A DNA stretch of 64,000 bases from Amphiduros pacificus (GCA_949316495.1 OX439004.1:34540904-34604903), one strand, 5' to 3'. Shown: positions 48,541 through 60,995, counted from the first letter of the stretch. A program made the numbers and translations. The notes: generated by a model from the letters alone, not told the origin.

Positions 48541-50665
48541 TTTGACTTGAAATGTTCATGGCAGAGTTCTTCCCAAATTACAGAGGCACAGTATACTGGG
48601 GGCAGTATCATCAACCAAGTGAGTTGCCCCTTACATCACATAGAGGGTAGCTCATGTCAGTGTGATCATTGCATTAAGCCTTAACACAGACTTTCCATTT
48701 GTGAGAACACAGATTTCACTGCTCTGGCCAACTGGAAGAATCAAAATGGCACTCCAGACACACCCAGAGGCATAGGGTTAAAAGCCACCATGATTTGATA
48801 ATCTTAATGTAGATTGGGTTCATTGCTGACCAGCTGAAACGTGCAAATTGAAATTCACAATGGAATAATGTTTTTAAGATTGACTTTCAATTTGAAGTAA
48901 TTCTTTCATTTATATTTATGGAATTTGCAATTGGAAGTGATCGTGTACAATGGTAGAATTTCTGCGTGGGTTTTTAAATCCCTGGGGCAGAATGGCGGCA
49001 AAGTGGCTAGCAGTGCATCAGTGCGTGGCTATCTGGACTGACCCATACAGCATTATGCCGCCTCATAATGCAGTATAAAATTTCATTTAATTAATTTGTG
49101 GACAAGGACACTTCCGTGATTAGCTGATGAGTGTGAGAGAGCAAATGTGAAGCTCGCCAACAAATCATCAAATCACTTCTCATGCCATCAGGGGTCTTGG
49201 ACGATGACTGGAAAGGCATTTTTCCAACATCACTCAGTCTCCTGGCAACCGGATAAAAACAATAAGCTGGCAGGAAATAGAATGCAGCCAATCAAAAGCC
49301 TTTTTCAAAACCCATTGCATGATTGGTGTTAGTTAAAATTTTCTGATACTAAGCTAAGAAAAACAATTGTCATTTTGTTGTTGTTTTCATGTCCAAAACC
49401 ATAAAAGAATGATAAAATGTGCTTATGAAAAAGAACTTCAGCTAAAAGATTGAAAAAATATTGAATTATTTCCTGTATGCTCATCATCATCATTATCTAG
49501 GTTATTGGAAGGGGGTTAATTTCAGTCCAGATTCACACAACCAAGTCAGCCATTGTTTTAACCCAGCAGCAAAGCATATTGTCCTCTGCTTACCGCCCAA
49601 CACAATTACACTGATGCAGACTCGGATTAGAATTTATCTCCCCGATCTTAATGAAAACTTCTCATTTGTTTCCGGGATTTATTAGATTTTGCATGCTCCA
49701 GAAGTTGGAGATACAAGAAAGGTAAATTGATATTGCTAGTTGGCTTATGGATTTATCAGATATGGAAAACCCCATGAATCGTATCATATTTATTCAGAAT
49801 GCGTGCACAAGGGGAATTCATTTCGCGGGATCACAGCAATTGTTTTCTGAAATTTCATATTTTCCTAATTATCAGACGAGGAGCTATGTTTCAATATCTC
49901 ACAGAAATTGTTTATGTTGTGTCACATCAAAAGGAACTCTGTGTTGGAAATGAAGAAAATGTGAATTTAATGTCAGTGAGAAATTGTGGCCATAAAACAT
50001 CTGTGTCAGAAATTGTGATGCCAAATTGGTTTTCATTTGAGATATGACAGATAATATCTTACGATATGTACACCGCAATTTGATATGTTATTGACATCAA
50101 ATGAATGCTTGTTTGAGAAAGGTAAATATTGTTTCAGAAAGAGTTTGAATGAAATAAGCTAAGAATAATGAATTTTATTATCGTGTAATAACAAATTTGA
50201 TGTTTTTTAAAGTATTTCCCAATGTTATGTTTGTGGCAAAAGCAAAATACCAAATTTTAGTAATTCAGATAATATATTTATATAAAAAGAGGTATGCATT
50301 ATTTGTCTTTTTAAGACAAATGAATTACTTTGTAATTTTTAAAAAAGAAGTATTTTTGGTTCAATGCATTTTTCATCCAATTTGAAATATCAACCTTTTT
50401 ACAGAATTTTACAATGAAAGAGATGATTTTTATCAAATTTAACCAGCTGTCTTCCCCAATATGTGTAGAATTCCTCTAAAAATGTGAGAGGTGTGATTTA
50501 CACATGATTTTGGCATGATATGGCACGGATGATGCCTCAAATCAGGATTGCTGACTGCATTATTAGCACCCGACATGTATATAACGTGAGCCTCGGTGAG
50601 CCCAGGGGCACTGTCTGCTTAATATAACCGGGACATGAAAGTGTTAGTTCTCCTGGTCCAGGCCT
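48541..50665. other. Single-copy AT-rich DNA, no gene seen
   Basis: Parts at 49090-49340 and 49500-49700 are of mixed composition and could be conserved non-coding DNA. Open stretches (49147-49332, 49461-49685, 49747-50047) are AT-driven and unrecognised. Confidence 0.45.
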
Positions 50666-50880
50666 ACTACAAATGTGGTACACCTGTTAGACTAGTGAGA
50701 GTACAAATGTGTCATAATGCTACAAATGTGTCATAATGCTACAAGTGTGTCATAATGCTACAGATGTGTCATAATGCTACAAATGTGTCATAATGCTACA
50801 AGTGTGGTATACTACAGACTTGTTGGATTAGTGAGAGTACAAATGTGTCATGATGCTACAAATGTGTCACTACAAATGTG
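50666..50880. repeat. 19-bp tandem repeat with a duplicated flank
   Basis: The unit is TACAAATGTGTCATAATGC, about 8 copies. The lead-in, with GTTAGACTAGTGAGAGTAC at about 50685, recurs as GTTGGATTAGTGAGAGTAC at about 50821, so the lead-in and units were duplicated as one block. Confidence 0.9.
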
Positions 50881-51163
50881 TTAAATGAAATGAGATGAAA
50901 ATGTTATGAAAATGTGTCATAATGTTACGTGTGTCATGTACATCTGGTCATAATAATGATATCACACATGTCATACTGTAGGTTTACTTCAAGTATCAAC
51001 CATGTCATATTACAAAGGTCCTACTGCAAATGTGCCATGCTTTATTTGTGTCTAGCTGCAAATGAATTACACTAAAGCGTGTCACCCGACATATTTATTT
51101 ATTGAGTCACCCAGAGTGGCATGCAGTCATCCCCGGTGCCCTGGTCTATCAGCAGCCAAACCA
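50881..51163. other. Short spacer between arrays
   Basis: AT-rich DNA with residual TGTCAT words related to the preceding array. No gene is seen. Confidence 0.5.
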
Positions 51164-52253
51164 GCATGGTCAGCACATCAAACCAGCATGGTCAGCACAT
51201 CAAACCAGCATGGTCAGCACATCAAACCAGCATGGTCAGCACATTAAACCAGCATGATCAGCACATCAAACCAGCATGGTCAGCACATCAAACCAGCATG
51301 GTCAGCACATCAAACCAGCATGGTCAGCACATCAAACCAGCATGGTCAGCACATCAAACCAGTATGGTCAGCATATCAAACCAGTATGGTCAGCATATCA
51401 AACCAGCATGGTCAGCACATCAAACCAGCATGGTCAGCACATCAAACCAGCATGGTCAGCACATTAAACCAGCATGGTCAGCACATTAAACCAGCATGGT
51501 CAGCACATCAAACCAGCATGGTCAGCACATCAAACCAGCATGGTCAGCACATCAAACCAGCATGGTCAGCACATCAAACCAGCATGGTCAGCACATCAAA
51601 CCAGCATGGTCAGCACATCAAACCAGCATGGTCAGCACATCAAACCAGCATGGTCAGCCTATCACACCAACATGGTCAGCACATCAAACCAGCATGGTCA
51701 GCACATCAAACCAGCATGGTCAGCACATCAAACCAGCATGGTCAGCACATCAAACCAGCATGGTCAGCACATCAAACCAGCATGGTCAGCCTATCAAACC
51801 AGCATGGTCAGCACATCAAACCAGCATGGTCAGCATATCAAACCAGCATGGTCAGCACATCAAACCAGCATGGTCAGCACATCAAACCAGCATGGTCAGC
51901 ACATCAAACCAGCATGGTCAGCATATCAAACCAGCATGGTTAGCATGTCAAACCAGCATGGTCAGCATGTCAAACCAGCATGGTCAGCACATCAAACCAA
52001 CATGGTCAGCACATCAAACCAGCATGGTCAGCATATCAAACCAGCATGGTTAGCATGTCAAACCAGCATGGTTAGCATGTCAAACCAGCATGGTCAGCAT
52101 ATCAAACCAGCATGGTTAGCATGTCAAACCAGCATGGTTAGCATGTCAAACCAGCATGGTTAGCATGTCAAACCAGCATGGTCAGCATATCAAACCAGCA
52201 TGGTCAGCACATCAAACCAGCATGGTCAGCCTATCAAACCAGCATCGCCAGCA
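51164..52253. repeat. Highly homogeneous minisatellite, 22-bp unit, about 49 copies
   Basis: The unit is CATGGTCAGCACATCAAACC plus AG. Most of the left two thirds is identical; variants GCATATC, GCATGTC, GGTTAGC and GCCTATC gather to the right, where they recur in multi-unit blocks (51930-52200). A 22-bp unit steps through all three frames with no stop, so all plus frames are open for 120-229 codons with a 22-residue period. That explains the long frames here; none is a gene. Confidence 0.97.
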
Positions 52254-53552
52254 TATCTCATTGTGTGGTCAACTGTTTGGTCTCACAAGATTTTTACAGT
52301 CAATCCAAATGCTATTATCAGTTTTGTAAGTTCAGTACATTTTTAGCACATAACTGAAGTATATTCATTTGTTTGCACTGATGAAAGATGTTGAAATTAT
52401 GATGGACGACAAGGAGCAGTTCTCTAGCTTTCATTTCAAGCTGTCATGTACAACATATACAACTTGAATGTGATCAATTATTGCTCGTCTAGATTTGCCA
52501 GACTAACAATGGTTATAATTTGAAGGAAGCCCAATAGGAATTTGTGAAATTTAGATATTATATCAAATTTGTGTTAGTAAACATTGAGAGTATAGGGCTA
52601 TATGAAGAAAATTTAAACCATGTCTTGAATATCTTGCAAGGGATTGGTAACAAGGTATGGTGAACTGGCAAATCTACTCTATGTTAGTGAAGGTTTACAT
52701 AACATTGTGTGACATTTGACATAACATATCAGCCAGCAGGTATTTTGTTTTGAATGAATGTTATGTTGACAGCCTTTGGTTATTTGCATATTGTAAAATT
52801 TATTACTAAAATGTGAAAGGCATTTTTCCTGAGATTTATGAGTTCTAGAACATGAAAAGGGATATTTAAAACTTGTGTCCTTGATTTGTATTTTATTATC
52901 CCATAGTTAATTACTTTCTTAATCGATCCATTTGAACAATTTTTTTTCCATTTTGTCCATTAGTATATATAATTCAGTCAGGTGAATCTGTCATTTTTTA
53001 AACAGGAAGGACATAAAACAATTTTTTTTACAAAAGAACACAAAACTTCCTGGTGCAGGTGCATCTCAAATTCATTGCTAAATTTATATTAATAACAATT
53101 TATACATATTTGATATATTGGTTGTGATTAATTGCCAGCTCATACCTGTGACATTAAATGCTCATTTAGTAATGTTCTCTCTCCATTTCTATCTATCTTA
53201 ATGCATATATACATATATATTTATATATCATTAAGTTGAGTCATATCCAGGTTACCAGGTGAGAAAGCCATCAATTAGCATGAATGGTGTAACAGTATAG
53301 CAAATTATACCAGTATTCTGGTTGCTGTAGTATATATGCTGAGTGTGGGCGCTGGAGAGAGGCTGATTGTGTCAGTAACAATTGCATTGATTAATTAGAT
53401 CACCAGGTAATTAATTACGTACAGAGTGCATCACCTGTTAACCCCAAGGCATCAGGTCAATAAATACACTGTGTACACATAGTGTATGTAAAGGTTATGT
53501 TATATGCCAAGAACAATGTTTAAAATAAATTGATTTCTTATGGTGTTTTTAC
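52254..53552. other. Single-copy AT-rich DNA, no gene seen
   Basis: No open frame of note, no RNA fold and no repeat beyond short TA runs near 53200-53230. Confidence 0.55.
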
Positions 53553-53815
53553 CTTATCCTAAATGAAATATCTCATAGTGTGTTCATGATATCCTGAACG
53601 AAATATCCTACAATGTGTTCACAATATCTTAAACAAAATATCCCACAGTGTGTTCAAAATATCCTTAATGAAATATCTCATAGTGTGTTCACAATATACA
53701 AAATATCACATATCCTTAATGAATTATCTCACAGTGTGTTCACACTATCCGTTATGAAATACCTCACAGTTAGTTCATGATGTCCTTAATGAATTTTTTA
53801 ACAGTGTCGGAATTC
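53553..53815. repeat. 35-bp tandem repeat, about 6 copies, degenerate
   Basis: The unit combines GAAATATCTCATAGTGTGTT and CACAATATCCTTAAT. Copies differ at many positions and one carries a short insertion near 53700. This is an older array. Confidence 0.85.
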
Positions 53816-54004
53816 TCATTTTAATAACATAGTGTTTTTTGTGGGGCAGTTCTCTTACATGCAAGATGCGAGTGTGAATAGTTTGAGACAGGTCAGTGCC
53901 AGGTGAGATGGGGTGAGTCATGCCAAGCTCACAGACCAGCTGATTACCAGAGCAGGACAAGAGATTAAGGGCAGAGGGATTAATACAGAAATAAACCACG
54001 AATT
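53816..54004. other. Short spacer, nothing identified
   Basis: A minus-strand open stretch crosses it without a recognisable domain. No other feature is seen. Confidence 0.5.
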
Positions 54005-54272
54005 AACACAAACAGAACCACGGGTTTACAGAAACAGAGCCATGGTTTAACAGAGATAAACCATGGATTAATACAGACAGAACCACAGATTGGCACAGAC
54101 GGAACCATGGATTAACGAAGACAGAATCATGGATTAACATAAACAGATCCATGGGTTAACACAAAAATGAACCATGGGTTAACATATACAGATCCATGGG
54201 TTAACACAAAAATAAACCATGGGTTAACAGAAATAAACCATGGATTGACACAGACAGAACCATGGATTGACT
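54005..54272. repeat. 22-bp tandem repeat, about 12 copies
   Basis: The unit is ACAGAACCATGGATTAACAC-like, with GGGTTAA, GGATTGA and AAATAAACC variants. It is degenerate and ends directly at an old dispersed repeat. Its unit is unrelated to that of the other 22-bp array at 51.2 kb. Confidence 0.9.
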
Positions 54273-54480
54273 ATGTTCTTCATATTTTCTTTGCACCATA
54301 TCATATCTTTCCGTACAAAATTAAATGTTATTCACACCTTATTTGTATTATATGCAGTACATAGCTTTGTTTAGTATTATTTTCAATGATATAAATTATT
54401 AAATAATAAAGATATTCCAACTGAAAAATGTGACAACACATCGCCATTTCAAAATTCCTGTACATTTATTTCCCGCCTAT
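54273..54480 (+). repeat. Old dispersed repeat, copy 2 (diverged)
   Basis: This resembles 20577-20790 in the same orientation, with shared blocks TTTCCGTACAAAA, TTCACACCT, TATTTTCAATGAT and CCATTTCA in the same order. The family is unknown and the true ends are unclear. It is interesting that both copies lie within a few hundred bases of a tandem array. Confidence 0.5.
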
Positions 54481-55063
54481 ACCGGTGTCTGTAACTTCCG
54501 GTTTCCCTTATGACTGAAGTGTTTGAGGCATGGTAAATGCTTTCATTTATTATATAAATTAACCAGATCTATATGAAGTCCAATCGGGAAATAATTGAAC
54601 AACACCTAATTGAGGTATCCAGCAAGGAGTTAAAACAATCATCATGTGGTCAATAATGTCACAAGGCAAATATATCAAATTCTGGGAATTATGGGACATG
54701 TTGCAATCTCTGATTTCCATTTAATTTGTTCTCTTGTTTCTGCATGATAATGGAGAATTATTTTTGTGTTTCTGACATCAACTCGTAGCTTGTATGGAGG
54801 AGTGAATGTCTGTAGACTTACCTTTACTGCTGGTTGCAACTTATTTTTCTGACAACAATTTATGGGATAAAACCCAACCTTTAGCAAATGACTTCTTGAG
54901 TGGGGCTTTTTTAAAATTCATGTTCTTTTTCCTTCTGGTGTTTATTATGTGTAAAAGTAGACTCTCCAGTCAACAAATTAGCGATCTTACTTTTTTCCTC
55001 AGGCAAGCTTACTGCATTCATACCAGACTGGGAAAGTAATAAAGACAAATATATGCTGCTAAA
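54481..55063. other. Single-copy DNA, no gene seen
   Basis: AT-rich. A hydrophobic open stretch at 54806-55039 is AT-driven and not recognised as a protein. Confidence 0.5.
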
Positions 55064-55261
55064 ATGAGGGGAAAGTTTCTTTTCCTCACAGCGGTTGCTA
55101 TAGTAACCTGGGCATTCTTAGTGCACGATACTTGGTTGAGACAATTGCAGACCAGCCATTGTGTTACCTTGGCCAGGATTACAATGCCTGCCAACACAAT
55201 CCCTGACTTCTGCTACATCTGTGTCAGCCAAATGTACACCATCACACAAGCCTCTCATTGA
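55064..55261 (+). CDS. Uncertain 65-codon ORF with a signal-anchor-like start
   Basis: The ATG at 55064 has A at -3. The peptide begins MRGKFLFLTAVAIVTWAFLV, a short basic start and one hydrophobic segment as in type II membrane proteins, then a charged/aromatic stretch (HDTWLRQLQ) and cysteines. It stops at 55261. A CAG|GTACAG donor-like site lies just after the stop, not inside the frame, which weakens a first-exon reading. The X-box-like palindrome at 55094 overlaps codons 11-15, so part of the apparent peptide may be dictated by a DNA site. Family not recognised; probably chance. Confidence 0.15.
   Translation: MRGKFLFLTAVAIVTWAFLVHDTWLRQLQTSHCVTLARITMPANTIPDFCYICVSQMYTITQASH
55094..55107. 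promoter_or_regulatory. X-box-like palindromic site
   Basis: GTTGCTATAGTAAC fits the RFX X-box pattern (GTTGCY then RGTAAC around an AT centre) and is nearly palindromic. It lies about 200 bp left of the 44-bp array. Confidence 0.35.
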
Positions 55262-55310
55262 CCTCAGCACTCAGCAGGTACAGCCAAACTTCTGTTATAC
55301 ATATATAAGA

Positions 55311-56036
55311 TCACATGAAGCCATGCAGGACCATTGCATTGCCATACTGGCACCAGGCATAAGGTCATGCAGGACCATTGCATTGCCATACTGGCACCAG
55401 GCATAAGGTCATGCAGGACCATTGCATTGCCATACTGGCACCAGGCATGAGGTCATGCAGGACCATTGCTTTGCCATACTGGCACCAGGCACCAGGTCAT
55501 GCAGGACCATTGCACTACCATACTGGCACCAGGCACGAGGTCATGCAGGACCATTGCGTTACAATACTGGCATCAGGCATGAGGTCATGCAGGACCATTC
55601 CTTTGCCATACTGGCACCAGGCATGAGGTCATGCAGGACCATTGCTTTGCCATACTGGCACCAGGCATGAGGTCATGCAGGACCATTGCTTTACCATACT
55701 GGCACCAGGCATGAGGTCATGCAGGACCATTGCTTTGCCATACTGGCACCAGGCATGAGGTCATGCAGGACCATTGCTTTACAATACTGGCACCAGGCAC
55801 GAGGTCATGCAGCACCATTGCGTTACCATACCGGCACCAGGCATGAGGTCATGCAGGACCATTGCTTTACCATACTGGCACCAGGCATGAGGTCATGCAG
55901 GACCATTGCGTTACCATACTGGCACCAGGCACGAGGTCATGCAGCACCATTGCTTTACCATACCGGCACCAGGCATGAGGTCATGCAGGACCATTGCGTT
56001 ACCATACTGGCACAAGGCACCAGGTCATGCTCAATC
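55311..56036. repeat. Minisatellite, 44-bp unit, about 16 copies
   Basis: The unit combines AGGTCATGCAGGACCATTGC and TACCATACTGGCACCAGGCA. Variant pairs (GCAGCACC with TACCGGCACC) recur at about 55810 and 55942, showing block duplication of about 132 bp (three units). A 44-bp unit steps through the frames, explaining the periodic open frames on the plus strand. Confidence 0.95.
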
Positions 56037-57090
56037 AGAGGGGTCATGCAATAGCTGAGCATGAACAAATGGAGTCATGCATGCAGAAAAGAAATGGGTC
56101 ATGTTTATAAGTAATCTAATGGATGTGTGTCTGGGGCCAACTAAAGATTCTTGGATATCCTCTCCATTGCTATATTTGAATATTTTTTATCCCAGTGTTT
56201 AAATTTACCCCAAAATAAGAATTAATTTCTATTTCTGAATTGAAATTGTCTTTGTCAAATTTTGACTGCATTTTTCATGACATGAATTCATTTATACATG
56301 TATATGAACTTTACTTATTTGATTTGGCTTTGATACTTGATTTAATTTATTGAGTTATCAAGGGTACAAATATTTAAAATAAACATCAGTTGTCTTGTTG
56401 ATGAAGTTGCAAATCTAATCTACTGTGCTGCTTGCCATTTAAAGGCAGCGCAAGGGTTAATTCTTCTGTCCAAGGTGGTTAATGCAGTAAGTGATAAACT
56501 CTGTTATCTGAGATCATTGCAGATACAGCATCCCATAATATTACCAACACCACATATCAGTCACTCCCATATAAGGAATAGTTCACTTTCCATCTGCCAC
56601 ATGTACTCATTATATAAGTATCAATTGGGGAAGTCGGTGAGAAAGTCAACGAGTTGCTACTTACAATTACATTATCTGAAAATGAATGATTTTTTTCAAA
56701 GCGTAACAGCGTGACCTTTACTAATTAGAAAACATGACAGAGTACTCAAAAAGTGTGGGAAAAAATCAATTGTACTTTTAAAAGTAGAATTAATGTGAGG
56801 TTGGTGGCAGTCAAAGAGTTAGCTTTGGTAGTGGCGCCAGTCTGGTGCATTGTGGGTACAGGTAGAGACGAAGGATGGGATTAGTCAGTGCGTCAAGGAA
56901 ATAAAGGGGCTTCGTGTGAGATTGCAGCATGATATGGGATTAAGGCGCATATTCATATTGATAAAGATGGATTGAGGGTGGTTTCTTGTGATATATATTT
57001 TATGCTTTGCCAGCTAATTTGTCTATTGGGGGCACTGTAATGCATCCATTTGTCTCTTAGTAGTCAGACATAAGAAATATGCCTATCAGC
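56037..57090. other. Single-copy DNA, no gene seen
   Basis: AT-rich. Residual GGTCATG words at 56040-56105 are decayed units of the preceding array. An open stretch at 56475-56714 is unremarkable. Confidence 0.5.
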
Positions 57091-57535
57091 ACTTGCCATA
57101 TTATTGAATTATGAAGTAAACATTGATGGCTCTTTCATACAGTTGCCATATTGAATTATGAAGTAAACATTGATGGTTCTTTCATATAGTTGCCATATTA
57201 TTGAATTATGAAGTAAACATTGATGGCTCTTTCAAACAGTTGCCATATTATTGAATTATGAAGTAAACATTGATGGCTCTTTCAAACAGTTGCCATATTA
57301 TTGAATTATGAAGTAAACATTGATGGCTCTTTCATACAGTTGCCATATTGAATTATGAAGTAAACATTGATGGTTCTTTCATATAGTTGCCATATTATTG
57401 AATTATGAAGTAAACATTGATGGCTCTTTCAAACAGTTGCCATATTATTGAATTATGAAGTAAACATTGATGGCTCTTTCAAACAGTTGCCATATTATTG
57501 AATTATGAAGTAAACATTGATGGCTCTTTCATACA
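57091..57535. repeat. Minisatellite, 50-bp unit with a four-unit higher-order repeat
   Basis: The unit combines GTTGCCATATTATTGAATTA and TGAAGTAAACATTGATGGCT. Some copies lack three bases (CATATTGAATT). The series short unit with GGTTC, unit with TCATATAG, then two units with TCAAACAG and one with TCATACAG occurs twice (about 57140-57335 and 57337-57534), so four units (about 197 bp) were duplicated together. Confidence 0.95.
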
Positions 57536-58750
57536 GCATACGTCAACTCTGTAATTTAGTACATCAAAATATACAATCATCGTAACATATTGAATTATAT
57601 GTGGCAGATACATCACCTATGGAGCATTTATTTAGAGAAATATGTTTGCAAAAACCCCCAGCTGCAGGGCAAGCACTGTATGGGAGGTATTGAACATATT
57701 TCACAAAGTGTCAATGTTTGCAGACAAAGTTTGACACAAAGTTTAAGCACTTGATACATAATGATGGTGCAATGCATGAGAGTGGGGAGAGTGGTGCGGG
57801 GAGCAGAGTCAACATGCAGACACAGCAGAACATGTAAACCAATATTGAACATACCAACTCACCTAGTCTGGGGCAGGCAGGGATCATCACATCAGCTCAC
57901 CCACCTCCCAACCCAACTATACAAGTATATATTCAATACTGCTTCATAACTATGTTCATCTGGTATGGATTTGTTGTATTGAAAATATGATCCAAAGAAA
58001 ATGACAAGTCGTCTGGGAATAAAGTAGTTTGGTTCTGTCTTAGATGACAATGAAGCTTCTCTAAAAGCCAGTTTCCATGGTTTTGTTTTAAAAATAAATT
58101 GAAGCATGTAATTTATTGATTGAGTGTGAATGCACCTAATCTGGTTGGCTGAGTTGCCTGTGCTGCAGTACAGATGCTGCTTCTTGTTGTACCACAGTTT
58201 TCCAGATATGGCCATTATTGTTTTACCTAAACACAGTAGTAGAACTTGAAGTTCTCCTGACGTCATAATCAGTGACAAAGACTGAAAATTATTGTTAAAT
58301 ACGAGACAATTTTAGAAGTTGATGGCCAGAATGGTAGAATTCAGCATGTTCCATGCCAGGTTTTAGCAGGGATCTTAAAGGAGGAAGAGTGAAGATGGCA
58401 CGGGCAAGTGCACCTTTCCTTTAGATACTTAATGTCTCAAGTGCTCCATGGAAACCAGAGACACTTCCTCCCCTCAACCAGACACCAGGGGTCTCTCCGG
58501 TGCTTTCTACCCTCTCAGCTCAAAATGTTTGGATATGCGGTGCTGGGCGAACACTTGAAAATTCTTTTATTTTAGTTGTAACCTTAACTTTATAGATAAT
58601 TTTGTTTGATTTCTTGTGATATTTGATTTGGCCCACTTGATATTGAACTTAAAAATTTCAGCTGGCATTAACCTAATGTTTATCAGCATTTGTAGGCAAT
58701 GTACTCTGGTAAAGGTTAATGGTAAGATATTGGAAATTGTTTAAAGATAT
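57536..58750. other. Single-copy DNA, no gene seen
   Basis: Mixed AT-rich sequence. A minus-strand open stretch of 128 codons at 57892-58278 shows no recognisable domain and no convincing splice sites. Nothing else is identified. Confidence 0.45.
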
Positions 58751-59640
58751 TACACATAGAATACCTGAGAGATAGCATTGTGTAATGGTTTCAGTATTGT
58801 ATTCTAATGGGAACCATGGTTACAACATCTGATATATTGTTTTGCTATGATCAAAGCATCTCAGAGATATCACCTTGCAATGGTTACAGCATCTAAGAGA
58901 TATTTTGTAATAGTCACAGTGCCTAAGAGATATTGTCTATCAATGATTAGGACATCAATTAGACATCATCTTGTAATGGTCACAGCATTAAAGAAATATT
59001 GTCTTTTATTTGTTAAGTCATCTGAGGGATATCATGTTGTAATGGTCACAGCAAATAGGAGATATTGTCTATCAATGATTAAGTCATCTGAGGGATATCC
59101 TCTTGTAATGGTCACAGCAAATAGGAGATATTGTCTATCAATGATTAAGTCATCTGAGGGATATCCTCTTGTAATGGTCACAGCAAATAGGAGATATTGT
59201 CTATCAATGATTAATTCATCTGAGAGATATCCTCTTGTAATGGTCACAGCAAATAGGAGATATTGTCTATCAATGATTAATTCATCTGAGAGATATCATC
59301 TTGTAATGGTCACAGCAAATAGGAGATATTGTCTATCAATGATTAATTCATCTGAGAGATATCATCTTGTAATGGTCACAGCAAATAGGAGATATTGTCT
59401 ATCAATGATTAATTCATCTGAGAGATATCATCTTGTAATGGTCACAGCAAATAGGAAATATAGTCTATCAATGATTAAGTCATCTGAGAGATATCATCTT
59501 GTAATGGTCACAGCAAATAGGAGATATTGTCTATCAATGATAAATTCATCTGAGAGATATCATCTTGTAATGGTCACAGCAAATAGGAGATATTGTCTAT
59601 CAATGATTAAGTCATCTGAGAGATATCATCTTGTTATCAT
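58751..59640. repeat. Minisatellite, 66-bp unit made of two 33-bp halves
   Basis: The landmark AATGGTCACAGCAAATAGG recurs every 66 bp from 59041. Each unit has two related halves: AATGGTCACAGCAAATAGGA and AATGATTAATTCATCTGAGA each precede GATAT, so an ancestral 33-bp unit doubled and diverged before the dimer was amplified. Degenerate single halves remain on the left (58751-59030). Because 66 is a multiple of three, the plus strand is open for 292 codons from the ATG at 58847 to 59725. Variants change amino acids as freely as silent sites (AAG/AAT, GGG/AGA, CCT/CAT), so I treat it as non-coding. Confidence 0.9.
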
Positions 59641-60327
59641 CACATGGAGTATTTATGTTAACACAGCAGAGATACACAGTGTAGACGAGGAGAATGTCAG
59701 TGGCGTGACTCAGCAGTGGGTTTAGCATGTGTGTTAGTGGAGTGAGCTATGTTGTTTAGATGGGTAGGACAGATCAGCTGTGTCTCATAGCAGGTGAAGG
59801 TACAAACTCTGCCAACCATCGCTATAGCAACCCAAAACATGAGCAAAAAATACATAAACCAGCCACTAACCACACACTGTGCATCATTGTAGATGTTTTA
59901 CATTCATGATGTTTTTGTATTTCTTGAAAAAAACAATAAAATATATTTATGTTAGTCAGATAAATGAGAATGAGAATGTAATATTGTTTTGTTTTGTTGG
60001 AAAGATGATATCTAGCAGATGCTGTACCCATTACAAGACAATACATGGGATTATGAGAACATTGATTAATCCCTGAAAAGAAGTCAGAGAGTGGGTGGGA
60101 ATTAATATGGGCAATTAAACTGACCTGTTAATAGATATGCAGGGATAGTGCTTGCTTTGTACAGGCAGGTCCACATACAGTCGACATGTTGAATCCCTGA
60201 ATGTGAATGTATAAGCAGGACTGGGGGCTGATTTAAATGTATGACCTGGGGGCCTGCTGTATAGCCTATGACATTGATGTGAGGGATTAGGTCTGCCACA
60301 GGGATCAATACAGTGACCTGATATAAG
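59641..60327. other. Single-copy DNA, no gene seen
   Basis: It contains GCTATAGCAAC at 59821-59831, half of an X-box-like site. Minus-strand open stretches entering the next array (60102-60446) are partly repeat-derived. Confidence 0.45.
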
Positions 60328-60995
60328 CTGGTACCTGCAGGACCGCAAGGCTGCACTGCTAAAACATCCCACCACACAGGCAACTCTATACTATACAGCA
60401 AACACCTGCAGGAGCGCAAAGCTGCACTGCTAAAACATCCCACCACACAGGCAACTCTATACTATACAGCTAGCACCTGCAGGAGCGCAAAGCTGCACTG
60501 CTAAAACATCCCACCACACAGGCAACTCTATACTATACAGCTAGCACCTGCAGGAGCGCAAAGCTGCACTGCTAAAACATCCCACCACACAGGCGACTCT
60601 ATACCATACAGCTGGTACCTGCAGGAGCGCAAAGCTGCACTGCTAAAACATCCCACCACAGAGGCAACTCTATACTATACAGCTAGCACCCGCAGGAGCG
60701 CAAAGCTGCACTGCTAAAACATCCCACCACACAGGCAACTCTATACTATACAGCTAGCACATGCAGGAGCGCAAAGCTGCACTGCTAAACATCCCACCAC
60801 ACAGGTGACTCTATACTATACAGCTGGCACCTGCAGGACCACAAAACCGCACTGCTAAAACATCCCACCACACAGGCAACTCTATATTATACAGCTAGTC
60901 AACTGTATACTGTACAGCAAGCATGTGACATAGAGTCAACTCTATACTGTACAGCTAGCATGGGGCATAGAGTCAACTCCATACTGTACAGCTTT
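60328..60995. repeat. Minisatellite, 71-bp unit, 8 copies plus degenerate tail
   Basis: The unit combines CTGCAGGAGCGCAAAGCTGC, ACTGCTAAAACATCCCACCA and CAACTCTATACTATACAGCT. Spacing is 71 bp; one copy lacks an A in CTAAAACATC. From 60896 only the CTCTATACTGTACAGCTAGC part continues as short degenerate units. Each unit carries a PstI-type palindrome, CTGCAG. Confidence 0.95.

Noticed and set aside
51062-52163. Nested plus frames up to 229 codons
   Set aside because: The 22-bp unit is free of stops in all plus frames. It looks like a repetitive protein but is the same DNA read three ways.
55161-56054. Periodic plus frames over the 44-bp array
   Set aside because: The same reason: unit-driven, with frames overlapping one another.
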